37,228 nucleotides of DNA from Candidatus Pelagibacter sp. (GCA_016778675.1 JADHPA010000004.1:1-37228); one strand, 5' to 3'; shown: positions 9,788 through 19,530, numbered from the stretch's first letter. The notes: generated by a model not told the origin, from the letters alone. A program made the numbers and translations.

Positions 9788-10775
9788 ATATTTATTAATA
9801 ATATTTTTTATATTTTTTGCCAGCAACTTACTGGCAGATGAAAATGATTTTTCTAAATGGTTAAAAAATTTTAGAATTTATGCTTTAAAACAAGGTGTTT
9901 CTGAAAAAACTTTTGACCTTGCAATGTCTGATGTTGTGTTTTTACCAAAGGTAATAAAGTATGACCGTTTTCAGCCTGAATTTTATGAGGATACAAAATT
10001 ATACATATCCAAAAGAACTTCAGATCAGAAATTAAAGAAGGGGAGTGATATTTATAGGTCGAATAAAGATTTTATAAACCTTATTGATGATAAATTTTCT
10101 GTTGAAAAAGAGTTGCTTTTAGCACTAATGGGCATTGAAACTAATTTTGGAACTTACGTTGGCAAGATGGATATTTTATCATCTCTTGCAACATTAAGTT
10201 TTGATGAAAGAAGATCTGAGTTTTTCACAAAAGAACTTATTACAATACTTAAATTGATAGATAGTAAAAAAATTAATCATGATATCCTATATGGTTCTTG
10301 GGCGGGGGCTTTTGGATATTTTCAATTTATGCCTTCTACTATGGAACGTTATGCGATTGATTTTGATAGAAATAATATTATTGAATTAAAGTCAACAAAA
10401 GATGCTTTTGCTTCTGCCGCAAATTATATAAATAAAATTGGTTGGAAAAAAAATCAACCTTGTTTTATTAGAGTAAAATTAGATAAAAATGTGCCCCAAA
10501 ATATATTAAATACATCGGCAAGAAATTTGCACAGCAAGGAAAAATTTAAGACTTTAAAAAAATATTTAATTGAAAATGATAATTTTACAAATATTGACAA
10601 CAATATGATAGCCTCAATAATTACACCAGATAAAGATATTATTCCTGATGCGCAAAATTTAGAACCCGCTTATATTGTTTTTGAAAATTATGAAAAAATT
10701 CTACAATGGAATAGATCATTACGTTTTGCTCTAGCTGTTTGTACTTTAAAAGAAAAATTTGAAAATGTTCTATAA
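9774..10775 (+). CDS. Lytic murein transglycosylase (MltB family)
   Basis: Cleaves the MurNAc-GlcNAc bond of peptidoglycan with formation of an anhydro end, acting in the periplasm. A signal peptide covers about residues 1-21 (LLIIFFIFFASNLLA). The catalytic Glu122 lies in LLALMGIETNFGTYVG, followed by GSWAGAFGYFQFMPSTM, both typical of the MltB/GH103 group. No lipobox Cys is present, so the enzyme is likely soluble. It is 333 residues long and neighbours further cell-wall genes (RlpA-like, D,D-carboxypeptidase), which supports the call. Confidence 0.93.
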   Translation: MKIIRYLLIIFFIFFASNLLADENDFSKWLKNFRIYALKQGVSEKTFDLAMSDVVFLPKVIKYDRFQPEFYEDTKLYISKRTSDQKLKKGSDIYRSNKDFINLIDDKFSVEKELLLALMGIETNFGTYVGKMDILSSLATLSFDERRSEFFTKELITILKLIDSKKINHDILYGSWAGAFGYFQFMPSTMERYAIDFDRNNIIELKSTKDAFASAANYINKIGWKKNQPCFIRVKLDKNVPQNILNTSARNLHSKEKFKTLKKYLIENDNFTNIDNNMIASIITPDKDIIPDAQNLEPAYIVFENYEKILQWNRSLRFALAVCTLKEKFENVL

Positions 10776-11520
10776 AAAAAAAATATTTCTTTTTTTTATT
10801 ATGTTATTTGTAAGTAACTGTACTGCTATCAACCACACTAAAATTCAGACATCTCAACTTTTAGAAGATCCCTTTATTAATAAAGGGTTTGCCCTTATTT
10901 ATAATGAAAATCATTTAAAAGAAAAAATAATCTCTAGAAAAATAGATGAGAGAAGCCTTATAATTTTTCAAAAAAATTTAAAAAAAAATACAAAAGTTAA
11001 AATTACCAATATAAAAAATAATAGATCAATAATCGCAACCGTTGGAAATAATGCTAATTATCCTTCTTTTAATAATTCTGTTTTATCAATCCGTATAGCA
11101 GATGAAATAAATTTAGATAAGAAAGAGCCATATATAGAGATTTTAGAAATCCTAGAAAACTCAGTTTTTGTTGCAAAAAAAGCTAAAACTTTTGAAGAAG
11201 AAAAAAAAGTTGCTACTAATGTACCAGTAAATAATATTAGTATTAGCGATTTAAATAGTGCTCAAATTAAAAGCTCAACTAAAGCTACAGATAAATTTTC
11301 ATATAAAATTAAAATTGCTGACTTTTATTTTAGAGATACATCTTTGTTATTAATTGATAGAATCAACAATGAAACTAATGTGAAAGATGTTAAAATTGAA
11401 AAGATTATGGAAAATAAATATAGAGTTTATCTAGGTCCATTCTATAACATTAATACTCTACAAAAATCTTTTAATGATATAAACATATTAGAGTTTGAAA
11501 ACATCGAAATTATAAAATGA
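10765..11520 (+). CDS. RlpA/SPOR-like lipoprotein, probably without lytic activity
   Basis: The ATG at 10765 is preferred to the TTG start of the track (10759); it gives 251 residues and overlaps the previous gene by 11 bases. The N-terminus is a lipoprotein signal ending at Cys19 (LFVSNC). The middle (TKVKITNIKNNRSIIATVG) resembles the RlpA double-psi beta-barrel, but the usual NDRGPF segment is replaced by GNNANYPSF. The C-terminus (KYRVYLGPFYNINTLQ) looks like a SPOR peptidoglycan-binding domain. Its position between the transglycosylase and D,D-carboxypeptidase genes is the usual alphaproteobacterial rlpA location. Loss of catalysis is an inference. Confidence 0.72.
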   Translation: MFYKKKIFLFFIMLFVSNCTAINHTKIQTSQLLEDPFINKGFALIYNENHLKEKIISRKIDERSLIIFQKNLKKNTKVKITNIKNNRSIIATVGNNANYPSFNNSVLSIRIADEINLDKKEPYIEILEILENSVFVAKKAKTFEEEKKVATNVPVNNISISDLNSAQIKSSTKATDKFSYKIKIADFYFRDTSLLLIDRINNETNVKDVKIEKIMENKYRVYLGPFYNINTLQKSFNDINILEFENIEIIK

Positions 11521-12671
11521 ATAAAACAAATTTTTTCTTAACATTATTTACACTTTTGTTATTTTCATTTAATTCAAAAGCTGAATTTAATATTAAGGCA
11601 AGAACAGCTATCCTACAAGACTATCTATCTGGTGAAATTTTATTTGAAAAAGAACCTGATAAATCAATCTATCCTGCTTCTATGACAAAAATCATGACTG
11701 TTATAATAGCTTTTGATTTAATTAAGAAAGGTGACTTAAGCTTAGATGAAAAATTTATTGTATCTGAAAATGCATGGCGATTATCATCGGCTGGTTATTC
11801 ATCAATGTTTATCATGGTCGGCGATGAAGTCTCTGTAGAAAATTTACTTAAAGGGATAATTATTGCTTCAGGTAATGATGCCTGTGTAGCTTTAGCCGAG
11901 GGTATTGCTGGCACAGAAGATGAATTTGCAATCATGATGACTGCCAAGGCAAAAGAAATTGGTATGGAAAATACTAATTTTGCTAATTCGTCAGGAATAA
12001 ATAACACAAAAAATGTATCTACCGTTAAGGACATATTAATTATGTCAAACTACCTTATAAAAAATTTTCCTGAAGAATATAAAATGTTTGCTGAAAAAGA
12101 ATTTACTTGGGATAGAACTGGAGGTGAACCAATAACACAAGGAAATAGAAATCCACTATTATATTCCTCACTTGGTGCAGATGGTATTAAAACTGGTTAT
12201 TTAGCTGTTGAAAAATATTCTTTGGCTTCATCTGTTGATAGAAATGGCAGAAGGTTAATTGCAGTTGGAAGTGGTTTTGATACAAAAAGTGATAGATCTC
12301 GTGAAAGCTCTAAACTTATAAAATGGGGATTGACGAATTTTGATTTGGTTAAAGTTACACAAAGTGATACGCCTATTGAAGATGTTGAAGTATGGCTGGG
12401 TAAAAAAAACACTGTAAAGACCTATGTTAATAAAGATATTTATAAAGTAATTAATAAAGGAAGAAAAAGTTTATTAAAAGTTACATTAAAGTATAATGGT
12501 CCAATACATGCTCCTATTAAGAAAGATGATGTAATTGGTAAATTAAACCTAAGTTATAAAGGTGAATTTATTGAAGAATATGACTTATTAGCATTCGAAG
12601 ATGTTAAAAAATTAAATATTTTCTCTAGATTAATGAAATCTATTAATTTTTTAATATGGGGCGATGTCTAA
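11517..12671 (+). CDS. D-alanyl-D-alanine carboxypeptidase (PBP5/6 class, S11)
   Basis: Trims the terminal D-Ala of peptidoglycan stem peptides in the periplasm. A signal peptide covers ~22 residues. The three penicillin-binding motifs are intact: S-x-x-K in PASMTK (Ser55/Lys58), S-G-N in IIASGNDA (118-120), and KTG in DGIKTGYL (225-227). A C-terminal beta-rich PBP5 domain and an amphipathic tail follow; the 384 residues fit DacA/DacC. It overlaps its upstream neighbour by 4 bases and tmk by 8. Confidence 0.95.
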   Translation: MNKTNFFLTLFTLLLFSFNSKAEFNIKARTAILQDYLSGEILFEKEPDKSIYPASMTKIMTVIIAFDLIKKGDLSLDEKFIVSENAWRLSSAGYSSMFIMVGDEVSVENLLKGIIIASGNDACVALAEGIAGTEDEFAIMMTAKAKEIGMENTNFANSSGINNTKNVSTVKDILIMSNYLIKNFPEEYKMFAEKEFTWDRTGGEPITQGNRNPLLYSSLGADGIKTGYLAVEKYSLASSVDRNGRRLIAVGSGFDTKSDRSRESSKLIKWGLTNFDLVKVTQSDTPIEDVEVWLGKKNTVKTYVNKDIYKVINKGRKSLLKVTLKYNGPIHAPIKKDDVIGKLNLSYKGEFIEEYDLLAFEDVKKLNIFSRLMKSINFLIWGDV

Positions 12672-13275
12672 AAAACCAATTATTGTCTTTGAGGGTATAG
12701 AAGGGACTGGCAAATCTCATCATATCAAAAAAGTTGCTTTTTTTTTAAAAAAAAAAAATATTGCTTTTATAAAAATCAGAGAACCTGGTGGAAGTGTTAA
12801 TTCAGAGAAAATTAGAAAACTAATATTAGATAATAAATCTAACTTTAATAAAGAAACTGATTTGCTTTTATATTTATCTGCTAGAAGTGAAAATATTGAA
12901 CTAATTAAAAAAAATAAAGGTAAAAAAATTATATTAATAGATCGTTTCTCTGATTCTACAATTGCTTATCAACATTATGGGATGGGAGTAAATCGTAAAT
13001 TAATAGAAAATATTAATAATCATTTACTAAAAGATATAAAAATTGATTTTACTTTTTTAAATATAGTCAATAATTATAATATGAAAAAAAGACTTGGCCA
13101 GAGAAAGAGACTTAATAGATATGATAAGTTCGATACTAAATTTTATAATAAAGTTCAAAATGGCTTTATAAAACTATTAAAATTAAAACCAAAAAAATAT
13201 ATTAAGATTAATTCTAATATGAATATAAAGATTAATGAAAAAATTATATTGGATAAAATCAAAAGTTTAATTTAA
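12664..13275 (+). CDS. tmk: Thymidylate kinase
   Basis: Phosphorylates dTMP to dTDP. The P-loop reads FEGIEGTGKSHH, followed by REPGG and by the DRFSDSTIAYQHYG segment (DR-x motif) that binds dTMP. The 203 residues are standard. The usual Thr after GKS is replaced by His, a small deviation. The gene overlaps the carboxypeptidase gene by 8 bases and is followed after 4 bases by holB, the normal alphaproteobacterial pairing. Confidence 0.94.
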   Translation: MSKKPIIVFEGIEGTGKSHHIKKVAFFLKKKNIAFIKIREPGGSVNSEKIRKLILDNKSNFNKETDLLLYLSARSENIELIKKNKGKKIILIDRFSDSTIAYQHYGMGVNRKLIENINNHLLKDIKIDFTFLNIVNNYNMKKRLGQRKRLNRYDKFDTKFYNKVQNGFIKLLKLKPKKYIKINSNMNIKINEKIILDKIKSLI

Positions 13276-13279
13276 GGAT

Positions 13280-14212
13280 ATGAATTTAGAACCTTCAGAA
13301 AATACATCAATTTACGGCTATAGATATTTTTTTAGTGAAATTACTGAACTTTACAATAATAGAAAAATGCCTAATAAGATTTTATTATCTGGCAAAAAGG
13401 GCTCAGGAAAAGCCACATTTGCCTATCATTTAGTCAATTTTTTTTTATCAAAAAATGAAGAATTTAAATACAATTTAACTGAGAATAAAATTAATCCTGA
13501 AAATAAATCCTTCAAGTTATTACAGAGTACCTCGCATCCAAATTTTTATTTGATTGATTTACTGGCTGAGAAAAAAAATATAGATGTTGCTCAAATAAGA
13601 GGAATGATCTCTTATACAAATAAATCTACTTTTAATAATCAAGATCGATTTATAATGATTGATAATGTTGAGTATCTTAACAAAAATTCTATTAATGCTT
13701 TACTTAAAATCATAGAAGAACCTAATGAAAATATTTATTTTATCTTAATAGCTAATAGTGAAAAAAATATTTTACCTACTTTAAAATCTAGATGCATCAC
13801 ATTTAAAATTCATTTTTCTTTTGATGAAACAGTTAATATATGCAATCAAATTCTTAATCAAAATATTTTAAATGAATTAAATTATGATTTGATTAATTAT
13901 TATTTTACTCCTGGTGAAATTATTAAATTAATTCGATTTGCAGAAGAAAAACAAATTAATCTCAGAGAGCATGATGTTTCTTCTATAATAAGTTTAATTA
14001 TTGAAAATACATATTATAAAAAAAGTATATTTATTAAAAATTTGTTAATTAATTTTATCGAATTATTTTTATTAAAAAGATATAAAACATCAAATAATAA
14101 AAATTATTTATTAAATTTTTATCAAAGTTTTATTCAAAAAATTAATAATACTGAAAAATTCAATCTTGATGAAGAGAGTTTATTTTTAGAATTTAAATCA
14201 AAAATATTATAA
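13280..14212 (+). CDS. holB: DNA polymerase III delta' subunit
   Basis: Clamp-loader subunit that helps load the beta clamp. The AAA+ fold shows Walker A SGKKGSGKATFA, the NKNSINALLKIIEEP segment, and the SRC motif (LKSRCITF). The zinc-binding cysteines of E. coli delta' are absent. It is 310 residues long, and the C-terminal third is very Lys/Asn-rich and hard to align. It lies between tmk and metG, the classic location. Confidence 0.88.
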   Translation: MNLEPSENTSIYGYRYFFSEITELYNNRKMPNKILLSGKKGSGKATFAYHLVNFFLSKNEEFKYNLTENKINPENKSFKLLQSTSHPNFYLIDLLAEKKNIDVAQIRGMISYTNKSTFNNQDRFIMIDNVEYLNKNSINALLKIIEEPNENIYFILIANSEKNILPTLKSRCITFKIHFSFDETVNICNQILNQNILNELNYDLINYYFTPGEIIKLIRFAEEKQINLREHDVSSIISLIIENTYYKKSIFIKNLLINFIELFLLKRYKTSNNKNYLLNFYQSFIQKINNTEKFNLDEESLFLEFKSKIL

Positions 14213-15751
14213 ATGAATAAAAATTTTTATATTACTACACCAATTTATTATCCTTCAGCAAAGCCACATATGGGGCACGCATACTCGAGTATAGCAGCTG
14301 ATTTTTTTGCTAGATTTAAACGTATTGATGGTTTTAATGTACATTTTTTAACTGGCACAGATGAACATGGTCTAAAGATTCAAAGAGCAGCTGAAAGTAA
14401 AAATATAGATCCTCAAATTTTTTGTGATGAAATAAGTCAAACGTTTAGAAATTTGTCTAATACATTAAATTTATCAAATACGGATTTTATTAGAACTACT
14501 GAAGATAGGCATAAAAAAACAGTCCAATATTTATGGTCACAACTTGAGAAAAATGATGATATCTACTTATCTAAATATTCAGGGTGGTATTCTGTTTCAG
14601 ACGAAGCTTTCTACGCCGAAGAAGAAATTTCTGTAAAAGAAGATAATAAAATAGCTACTTCATCTGGATCCCTAGTTGAATGGATTGAAGAAGAGTCTTA
14701 TTTTTTTCGTTTATCTAAATGGCAGGATAGCTTGCTTGAATATTATGAAAATAACCCAGATTTTATTTCACCAAAATCTAGAAAAAATGAAGTCATTAGT
14801 TTTGTAAAAAGTGGTTTAAAAGATTTATCAATAAGTCGTAAAGCTTTTTCTTGGGGAATTAAAGTTCCAAATAATCCAGAACATGTTATCTATGTTTGGT
14901 TAGATGCATTAACGAACTATATTAGTGCTTTAAATTATCCAAATATAGATGATGATTTGTTTAAAAATTTTTGGCCTGCCTCAGTTCACTTAATAGGCAA
15001 AGATATATTAAGATTCCATGCTGTCTACTGGCCAGCCTTTTTAATGGCAGCAAAAATTACATTACCAAATAAAGTTTATGGTCATGGTTGGATTTTGTCT
15101 GGTGATGAAAAAATGTCAAAATCAAAAGGTAATATACTTGACCCTCTAGATATTATTGAAACTTATGGCCTTGACCCCTTGAGATATTATTTAATTAAAG
15201 AGGTTTCTTTTGGTAATGACGGTAATATTTCTCAAGATAGGTTAGAAGACTGTATTAATAGTGATCTTGCAAATAATTATGGCAATTTATGCCAAAGGGT
15301 TACAGCATTTGCTGAAAAAAATTGTCAATCCAAAGTTCCTGATATCAAAAATTTTATTGAGGAGGATTTATCAATGTTAAATAAATTTTCGGATAATATT
15401 TCTTTAATACGTAAAGAAATTGATAATCAAAACATAAATTACTATATTAACTTTATTATTAATGCACTATTTGAAGCAAATAAATACTTTAATGATCAAG
15501 AACCTTGGAAAAAAAAAGATGACCCACAAAGACTTGCTACAATAATATATACATCTCTTGAAATGATTAGAAAAATTACTTTCATGCTTTATCCTATTAT
15601 TCCAGAGTCAACCATCAAAGCTCTAAATATATTTGGTCTTAAAGAAGAAGACATTGACTTTAATTCTATAGGAGAAAATAATTTTCTTAAGTCCGGAGAG
15701 ATAATTAATAAAATTGATATTTTGTTTAAAAAGATTGAAAAAAATGATTGA
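14213..15751 (+). CDS. metG: Methionyl-tRNA synthetase
   Basis: Charges tRNA-Met. The class I signatures are clear: the HIGH box as PHMGHAYS and the KMSKS loop in EKMSKSKGN. No zinc knuckle cysteines are seen between them, and at 512 residues there is no C-terminal EMAP-type dimer domain, as in the short alphaproteobacterial form. The start codon follows the holB stop with no spacer, and its end overlaps the tatD start by 8 bases. Confidence 0.97.
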   Translation: MNKNFYITTPIYYPSAKPHMGHAYSSIAADFFARFKRIDGFNVHFLTGTDEHGLKIQRAAESKNIDPQIFCDEISQTFRNLSNTLNLSNTDFIRTTEDRHKKTVQYLWSQLEKNDDIYLSKYSGWYSVSDEAFYAEEEISVKEDNKIATSSGSLVEWIEEESYFFRLSKWQDSLLEYYENNPDFISPKSRKNEVISFVKSGLKDLSISRKAFSWGIKVPNNPEHVIYVWLDALTNYISALNYPNIDDDLFKNFWPASVHLIGKDILRFHAVYWPAFLMAAKITLPNKVYGHGWILSGDEKMSKSKGNILDPLDIIETYGLDPLRYYLIKEVSFGNDGNISQDRLEDCINSDLANNYGNLCQRVTAFAEKNCQSKVPDIKNFIEEDLSMLNKFSDNISLIRKEIDNQNINYYINFIINALFEANKYFNDQEPWKKKDDPQRLATIIYTSLEMIRKITFMLYPIIPESTIKALNIFGLKEEDIDFNSIGENNFLKSGEIINKIDILFKKIEKND

Positions 15752-16508
15752 TTCACATTGTCACTTAGATCATGAGCCGCTTTTAGAAAATTTGGACGAA
15801 GTTATTAAAAGGTCTAAAGATGTTGGTATAACTAAATTGTTAACAATATGCACTACATTAGATAGTTTTAATAGAATTAAAGAAATTATAAAAAGAGATC
15901 CAATTATATATGGAACATTTGGAATTCATCCTCATGAAACTAACGATAATTTATCAGTAGATAAAAATTTTATAATTAAAGAAGTTAACCAAAATGACAA
16001 GATAATTGGGGTTGGAGAAACAGGATTAGATTTTTTTTATGACCACAGTGATAGAGAAAAGCAAATAAGTTGTTTTAAGGCTCATATTGATGCTGCAATA
16101 GCTCTTGATAAGCCTATTATTATTCATTCAAGGGATGCAGAAGAGGAAACTTACCAAATTCTAAAATCTTACAAATCACAAGGATTAAAAATTTTAATGC
16201 ATTGTTTTACGGGCTCTACAACTTTTGCTAATAAATTATTAGATTTAGATGCGTTTTTTTCTGCAAGTGGAATAATCACATTTAAGAATAGTCTTGAATT
16301 ACAAGAAACATTTAAAACTATTCCCTTAAATAGACTTCTTGTAGAAACTGATAGTCCTTTCTTAGCTCCTATACCTATGAGGGGAAAAAAAAATGAACCT
16401 AGCTTTGTTAAATATACACTTGAAAAATTATCTTTAATTAAAAATCAAACTATTAAAGATATGTCAGATTTGACAACTGATAATTTTAATAGACTTTTTG
16501 ATTTTTAA
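15744..16508 (+). CDS. TatD-family metal-dependent hydrolase (YcfH type)
   Basis: Putative 3'-5' DNase or phosphoesterase of the TatD family. The ATG at 15744 is chosen over the track start at 15714 because the conserved MIDSHCHLDH begins there; it gives 254 residues, the family's usual size. Metal ligands are visible in HCHLD, GVGETGLDFFYD, IIHSRDA, MHCFTGS and VETDSPFLAP. It overlaps metG by 8 bases and the next gene by one base, the conserved metG-tatD-MBL order of alphaproteobacteria. Confidence 0.93.
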   Translation: MIDSHCHLDHEPLLENLDEVIKRSKDVGITKLLTICTTLDSFNRIKEIIKRDPIIYGTFGIHPHETNDNLSVDKNFIIKEVNQNDKIIGVGETGLDFFYDHSDREKQISCFKAHIDAAIALDKPIIIHSRDAEEETYQILKSYKSQGLKILMHCFTGSTTFANKLLDLDAFFSASGIITFKNSLELQETFKTIPLNRLLVETDSPFLAPIPMRGKKNEPSFVKYTLEKLSLIKNQTIKDMSDLTTDNFNRLFDF

Positions 16509-17281
16509 TGTCAGTTAGATTTGTCATACTCGGTAGTGGGAGTTCAATGGGTGTACCTAGAGCAGATGGTTATTCTGGTAATTGCGATCTAAGAAATAAA
16601 AAAAACTTTAGAACACGATGTTCTGCCTTAATTAAATTTGACAATCAAAACATCTTAATTGATACCTCTCCTGATTTAAGAACACAACTTTTACAAAATA
16701 AAATCAAAAATATTAGTAGAGTTTTTTATACTCATCTACATGCTGATCAAACTCATGGTATTAATGATTTAAGACCTTTTTTTTTGATTAATAAAAAACA
16801 AATTCCTGTATATGCAGATAATCTTACAGCTAAATATTTGCTATCAACTTTTGGTTATTGTTTTAAATCATCACATGGATACCCATCAACACTAAAGATT
16901 AACTCTCTTAAAAAAAAGCATATGTTTATTAATAAGAATAAAAAGATTTTAATTGAATCCATTCCAGTTGAGCATGGTAAAATTAAAAGTGTTTGTTATA
17001 TAATTAATAAAAAATTAGCATATGCTAGCGATATAAGTTTATTTTTTAAAAAAGATTATAAAAAATTAAAAAAAATTGATTATTTAATTATTGATTGCTT
17101 ATGGTATAGAAATCATTCTGCTCATTTTAATCTAGATCAAGTATTAGAGCTGGTTAAAGATCTTTCACCAAAAAAAACAATTTTGACAAATATGCATAGC
17201 GATCTTGATTATGATAAGTTAAAAAAAAAATTACCAAAAAAAGTTACTCCTGGTTTTGATGGACTTACAGTAAATCTATAA
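16508..17281 (+). CDS. Metallo-beta-lactamase-fold hydrolase (PhnP-like)
   Basis: Predicted phosphodiesterase-like hydrolase of the PhnP/RNase Z branch. The family start VILGSGSSMGVPR and RTRCSALI are present. The metal motif reads THLHADQTHG (residues 75-84): the position of the His after Asp in the canonical H-x-H-x-D-H is Gln81, with another His two residues on. Further candidate ligands are in VEHGK, YASDIS and NMHSDLD. It is 257 residues long. It is the last gene of the long run and overlaps the end of the convergent peroxidase by 6 bases. The substrate is unknown. Confidence 0.83.
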   Translation: MSVRFVILGSGSSMGVPRADGYSGNCDLRNKKNFRTRCSALIKFDNQNILIDTSPDLRTQLLQNKIKNISRVFYTHLHADQTHGINDLRPFFLINKKQIPVYADNLTAKYLLSTFGYCFKSSHGYPSTLKINSLKKKHMFINKNKKILIESIPVEHGKIKSVCYIINKKLAYASDISLFFKKDYKKLKKIDYLIIDCLWYRNHSAHFNLDQVLELVKDLSPKKTILTNMHSDLDYDKLKKKLPKKVTPGFDGLTVNL

Positions 17282-17830
17282 TACAGACTCTATCTTATTA
17301 ATAATTTTTCCAGACATAGGGGTTACAAAAGAATTAAAAGTGTCTTCTATTTTACCCTCTTTATTAATCAATATTTTATGAAAATTCCATTTTGGAACTG
17401 TTGAGGTACCATAATTTTTCTTTGCCCATTTATATATTTCGTGAGCATTGTCTCCTTTAACATCAACCTTATCTGTCAATGGAAAAGTAATGTTAAAATT
17501 AGTTTCACAAAAATCTTTAATTTCTGCATTAGATCCTGGTTCTTGACCTCCAAATTGATTTGATGGCACTCCTATAACATAAAAACCTTTATCTCTATAT
17601 TTTTCGAATAGTTCCTGTAGTCCAGTATATTGTTTTGTAAAACCACACTTACTAGCTACGTTTACTAGTAAAATAGTTTTTCCTTTGTATTGATTTAAAT
17701 CAATAACTTCATTGTTTATATTTTTGATCGTATGATCAAAAAATATTTTTTCATATTTTGCATCGACCTTGTTAAAAAAAGAGAACATTAATATTGTTAA
17801 TATAATTATGAAATAATTACTACTATACAT
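17276..17830 (-). CDS. Periplasmic glutathione/thioredoxin peroxidase (GPx family)
   Basis: Reduces hydroperoxides by a Cys-based mechanism. The N-terminus is a signal peptide (FIIILTILMFSFF ending near VDA). The peroxidatic Cys62 is in NVASKCGFT; GVPSNQFGGQEPG and KWNFHKILI carry the catalytic Gln and Trp/Asn; a second Cys109 (DFCETNFNI) suits a thioredoxin-linked resolving cysteine. It is 184 residues long and uses Cys, not selenocysteine. It starts 3 bases after the nhaA stop, so the two are probably co-transcribed. Confidence 0.92.
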   Translation of the reverse strand: MYSSNYFIIILTILMFSFFNKVDAKYEKIFFDHTIKNINNEVIDLNQYKGKTILLVNVASKCGFTKQYTGLQELFEKYRDKGFYVIGVPSNQFGGQEPGSNAEIKDFCETNFNITFPLTDKVDVKGDNAHEIYKWAKKNYGTSTVPKWNFHKILINKEGKIEDTFNSFVTPMSGKIINKIESVL

Positions 17831-17833
17831 GAT

Positions 17834-19006
17834 CTATTTTTTAGAGGCATATAATAAAATAAAATAGCCAAATATAGTTGATAAAAGAGAACCAGAAAGA
17901 ACACCAATTTTTACACCATCCATATACTGAGTATTATCAACAAATGCTAAATTTCCAACAAACAAACTCATAGTAAAACCAATACCAGTTAATATTGAAA
18001 CACCATATAAACTTAACCAGTTAGACTTATCGGGCATTTGTGCTGCTCCTAATTTTACTGCAAGATATGATATAACCATCACGCCAACTTGCTTACCAAC
18101 AAATAGTCCTAAAAGTATACCCAATGGAACAGGTGCCAACAAACGAGAAAATGATAATCCTGTTAAATTAACACCAGCATTTGCAAAAGCAAATATTGGC
18201 ATAATGATGAAGGCCACATAAGGGCTTATTGCGTGCTCAAGTTTAATTAATAAAGAAAAGTCTTTTTCTTTAGCTCTATGAGGTATTGTTGATGCAAGTA
18301 AAACACCTGCTATAGTCGCATGAATGCCAGATTTGTAAGTAAAAAACCACATAAAGGATCCAATTATCAAATAAGGAATAAATTTCTTAATTCCAAACTT
18401 ATTTAATATTAGTAACAAAATATAAGAAATCAAAATTAAACTTAAATAACTAATACTTAGATCTCCTGAATAGAAAAAAGCAATAATTAATATAGCACCA
18501 AGATCATCAATAATTGCCAAAGCAGTTAAAAAAATCTTTAATGAAATTGGAACTCTTGATCCTAATAAAGATAATATACCTAAAGAGAAAGCAATATCTG
18601 TTGCTGAGGGTATAGCCCAACCATTTAATGTATCTGAATTACCAAGATTTATTGAAACATAAACTAGTGCAGGAATTACCATCCCTCCAACCGCACCTAT
18701 GATTGGAAGTAGTGCTTTTTTTAGATTAGAAAGCTCACCTTGTATAAATTCTCTTTTAATCTCTAAAGTAACAAAAAAGAAAAAAACAGCCATCAATAAG
18801 TCGTTAATCCAATGATGAACAGAAAGTTTTAAGCCGAAATTGTTAACACCTATAAACAAATATTGCTCAAGGGTACTAAAATATAATTCACTTAGATTTG
18901 AATTACTTATTACAAGAGCAATTATTGCTGCAATCAATAAAACTAATCCACTTGCTGCCTCTAATTGAAAAAACCATTTAAAGGGTTTTGATAAAGTTTT
19001 TATCAT
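17834..19006 (-). CDS. nhaA: Na+/H+ antiporter NhaA
   Basis: Twelve-helix inner-membrane antiporter exchanging Na+ for H+. The ion-binding aspartates are conserved in LTALAIIDDLGAI (Asp167/168, equivalent to E. coli Asp163/164), and SATDIAFSLGILSLLG carries Asp137 (E. coli Asp133). The 390 residues match E. coli NhaA (388). It lies between the peroxidase and zinc-ribbon genes with 3-base gaps on either side. Confidence 0.97.
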   Translation of the reverse strand: MIKTLSKPFKWFFQLEAASGLVLLIAAIIALVISNSNLSELYFSTLEQYLFIGVNNFGLKLSVHHWINDLLMAVFFFFVTLEIKREFIQGELSNLKKALLPIIGAVGGMVIPALVYVSINLGNSDTLNGWAIPSATDIAFSLGILSLLGSRVPISLKIFLTALAIIDDLGAILIIAFFYSGDLSISYLSLILISYILLLILNKFGIKKFIPYLIIGSFMWFFTYKSGIHATIAGVLLASTIPHRAKEKDFSLLIKLEHAISPYVAFIIMPIFAFANAGVNLTGLSFSRLLAPVPLGILLGLFVGKQVGVMVISYLAVKLGAAQMPDKSNWLSLYGVSILTGIGFTMSLFVGNLAFVDNTQYMDGVKIGVLSGSLLSTIFGYFILLYASKK

Positions 19007-19009
19007 AAA

Positions 19010-19474
19010 TTAAAATAAATCTTGAATAAATAGACCTATATCCCTAAAGGTTTCATATAAATTATAAAGTAAAAGTTCAGTATTTGGGACAATTTTTCCT
19101 AAAGGTGTTTTAAAAGTATCTATAATAATAATAAAAGCAGCAAAAGATATTATTGAGACAACTAATATATTTAATATTCTATAATTTTTTTTATCAGGCA
19201 AGGGTTCAATAGTTTTTTCCACTTCAACATTTTCTATTTCATCATTTGAAGGTTTTTCAGAAGAATTAGCATCATCATTTTTTGGAGATATAGTCTCTGC
19301 TTTTTTATTATTTTGAATTTCAGGTTTAGTTACTTCTTGAGGTGACTCTATTTTTTTTTCTTTAAAAAACCATGTATTGTTACAAGCACTACACTGTAAC
19401 AGACGACCTTCTTCTGGAATTAGAATGGCGTCTAAATCAAACATTTTATGACAATTGTTACATTGAACGATCAT
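19010..19474 (-). CDS. Zinc-ribbon (MJ0042-type) membrane protein
   Basis: The N-terminal ~38 residues form the MJ0042/zinc-ribbon_5 motif: C5-x2-C8 and C28-x2-C31 with the ending NNTWFF. A long acidic, low-complexity linker (residues ~45-95) precedes one transmembrane helix (ILNILVVSIISFAAFIIII) and a short tail. This architecture is common in alphaproteobacteria, where the role is not settled. It is first in the minus-strand trio with nhaA and the peroxidase and is divergent from tRNA-Pro. Confidence 0.8.
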   Translation of the reverse strand: MIVQCNNCHKMFDLDAILIPEEGRLLQCSACNNTWFFKEKKIESPQEVTKPEIQNNKKAETISPKNDDANSSEKPSNDEIENVEVEKTIEPLPDKKNYRILNILVVSIISFAAFIIIIDTFKTPLGKIVPNTELLLYNLYETFRDIGLFIQDLF

Positions 19475-19530
19475 ATAGTCTGTATATACGATTCTTGTGA
19501 AAAAGCCTTATTTTTGATGTTCTTTATTCT

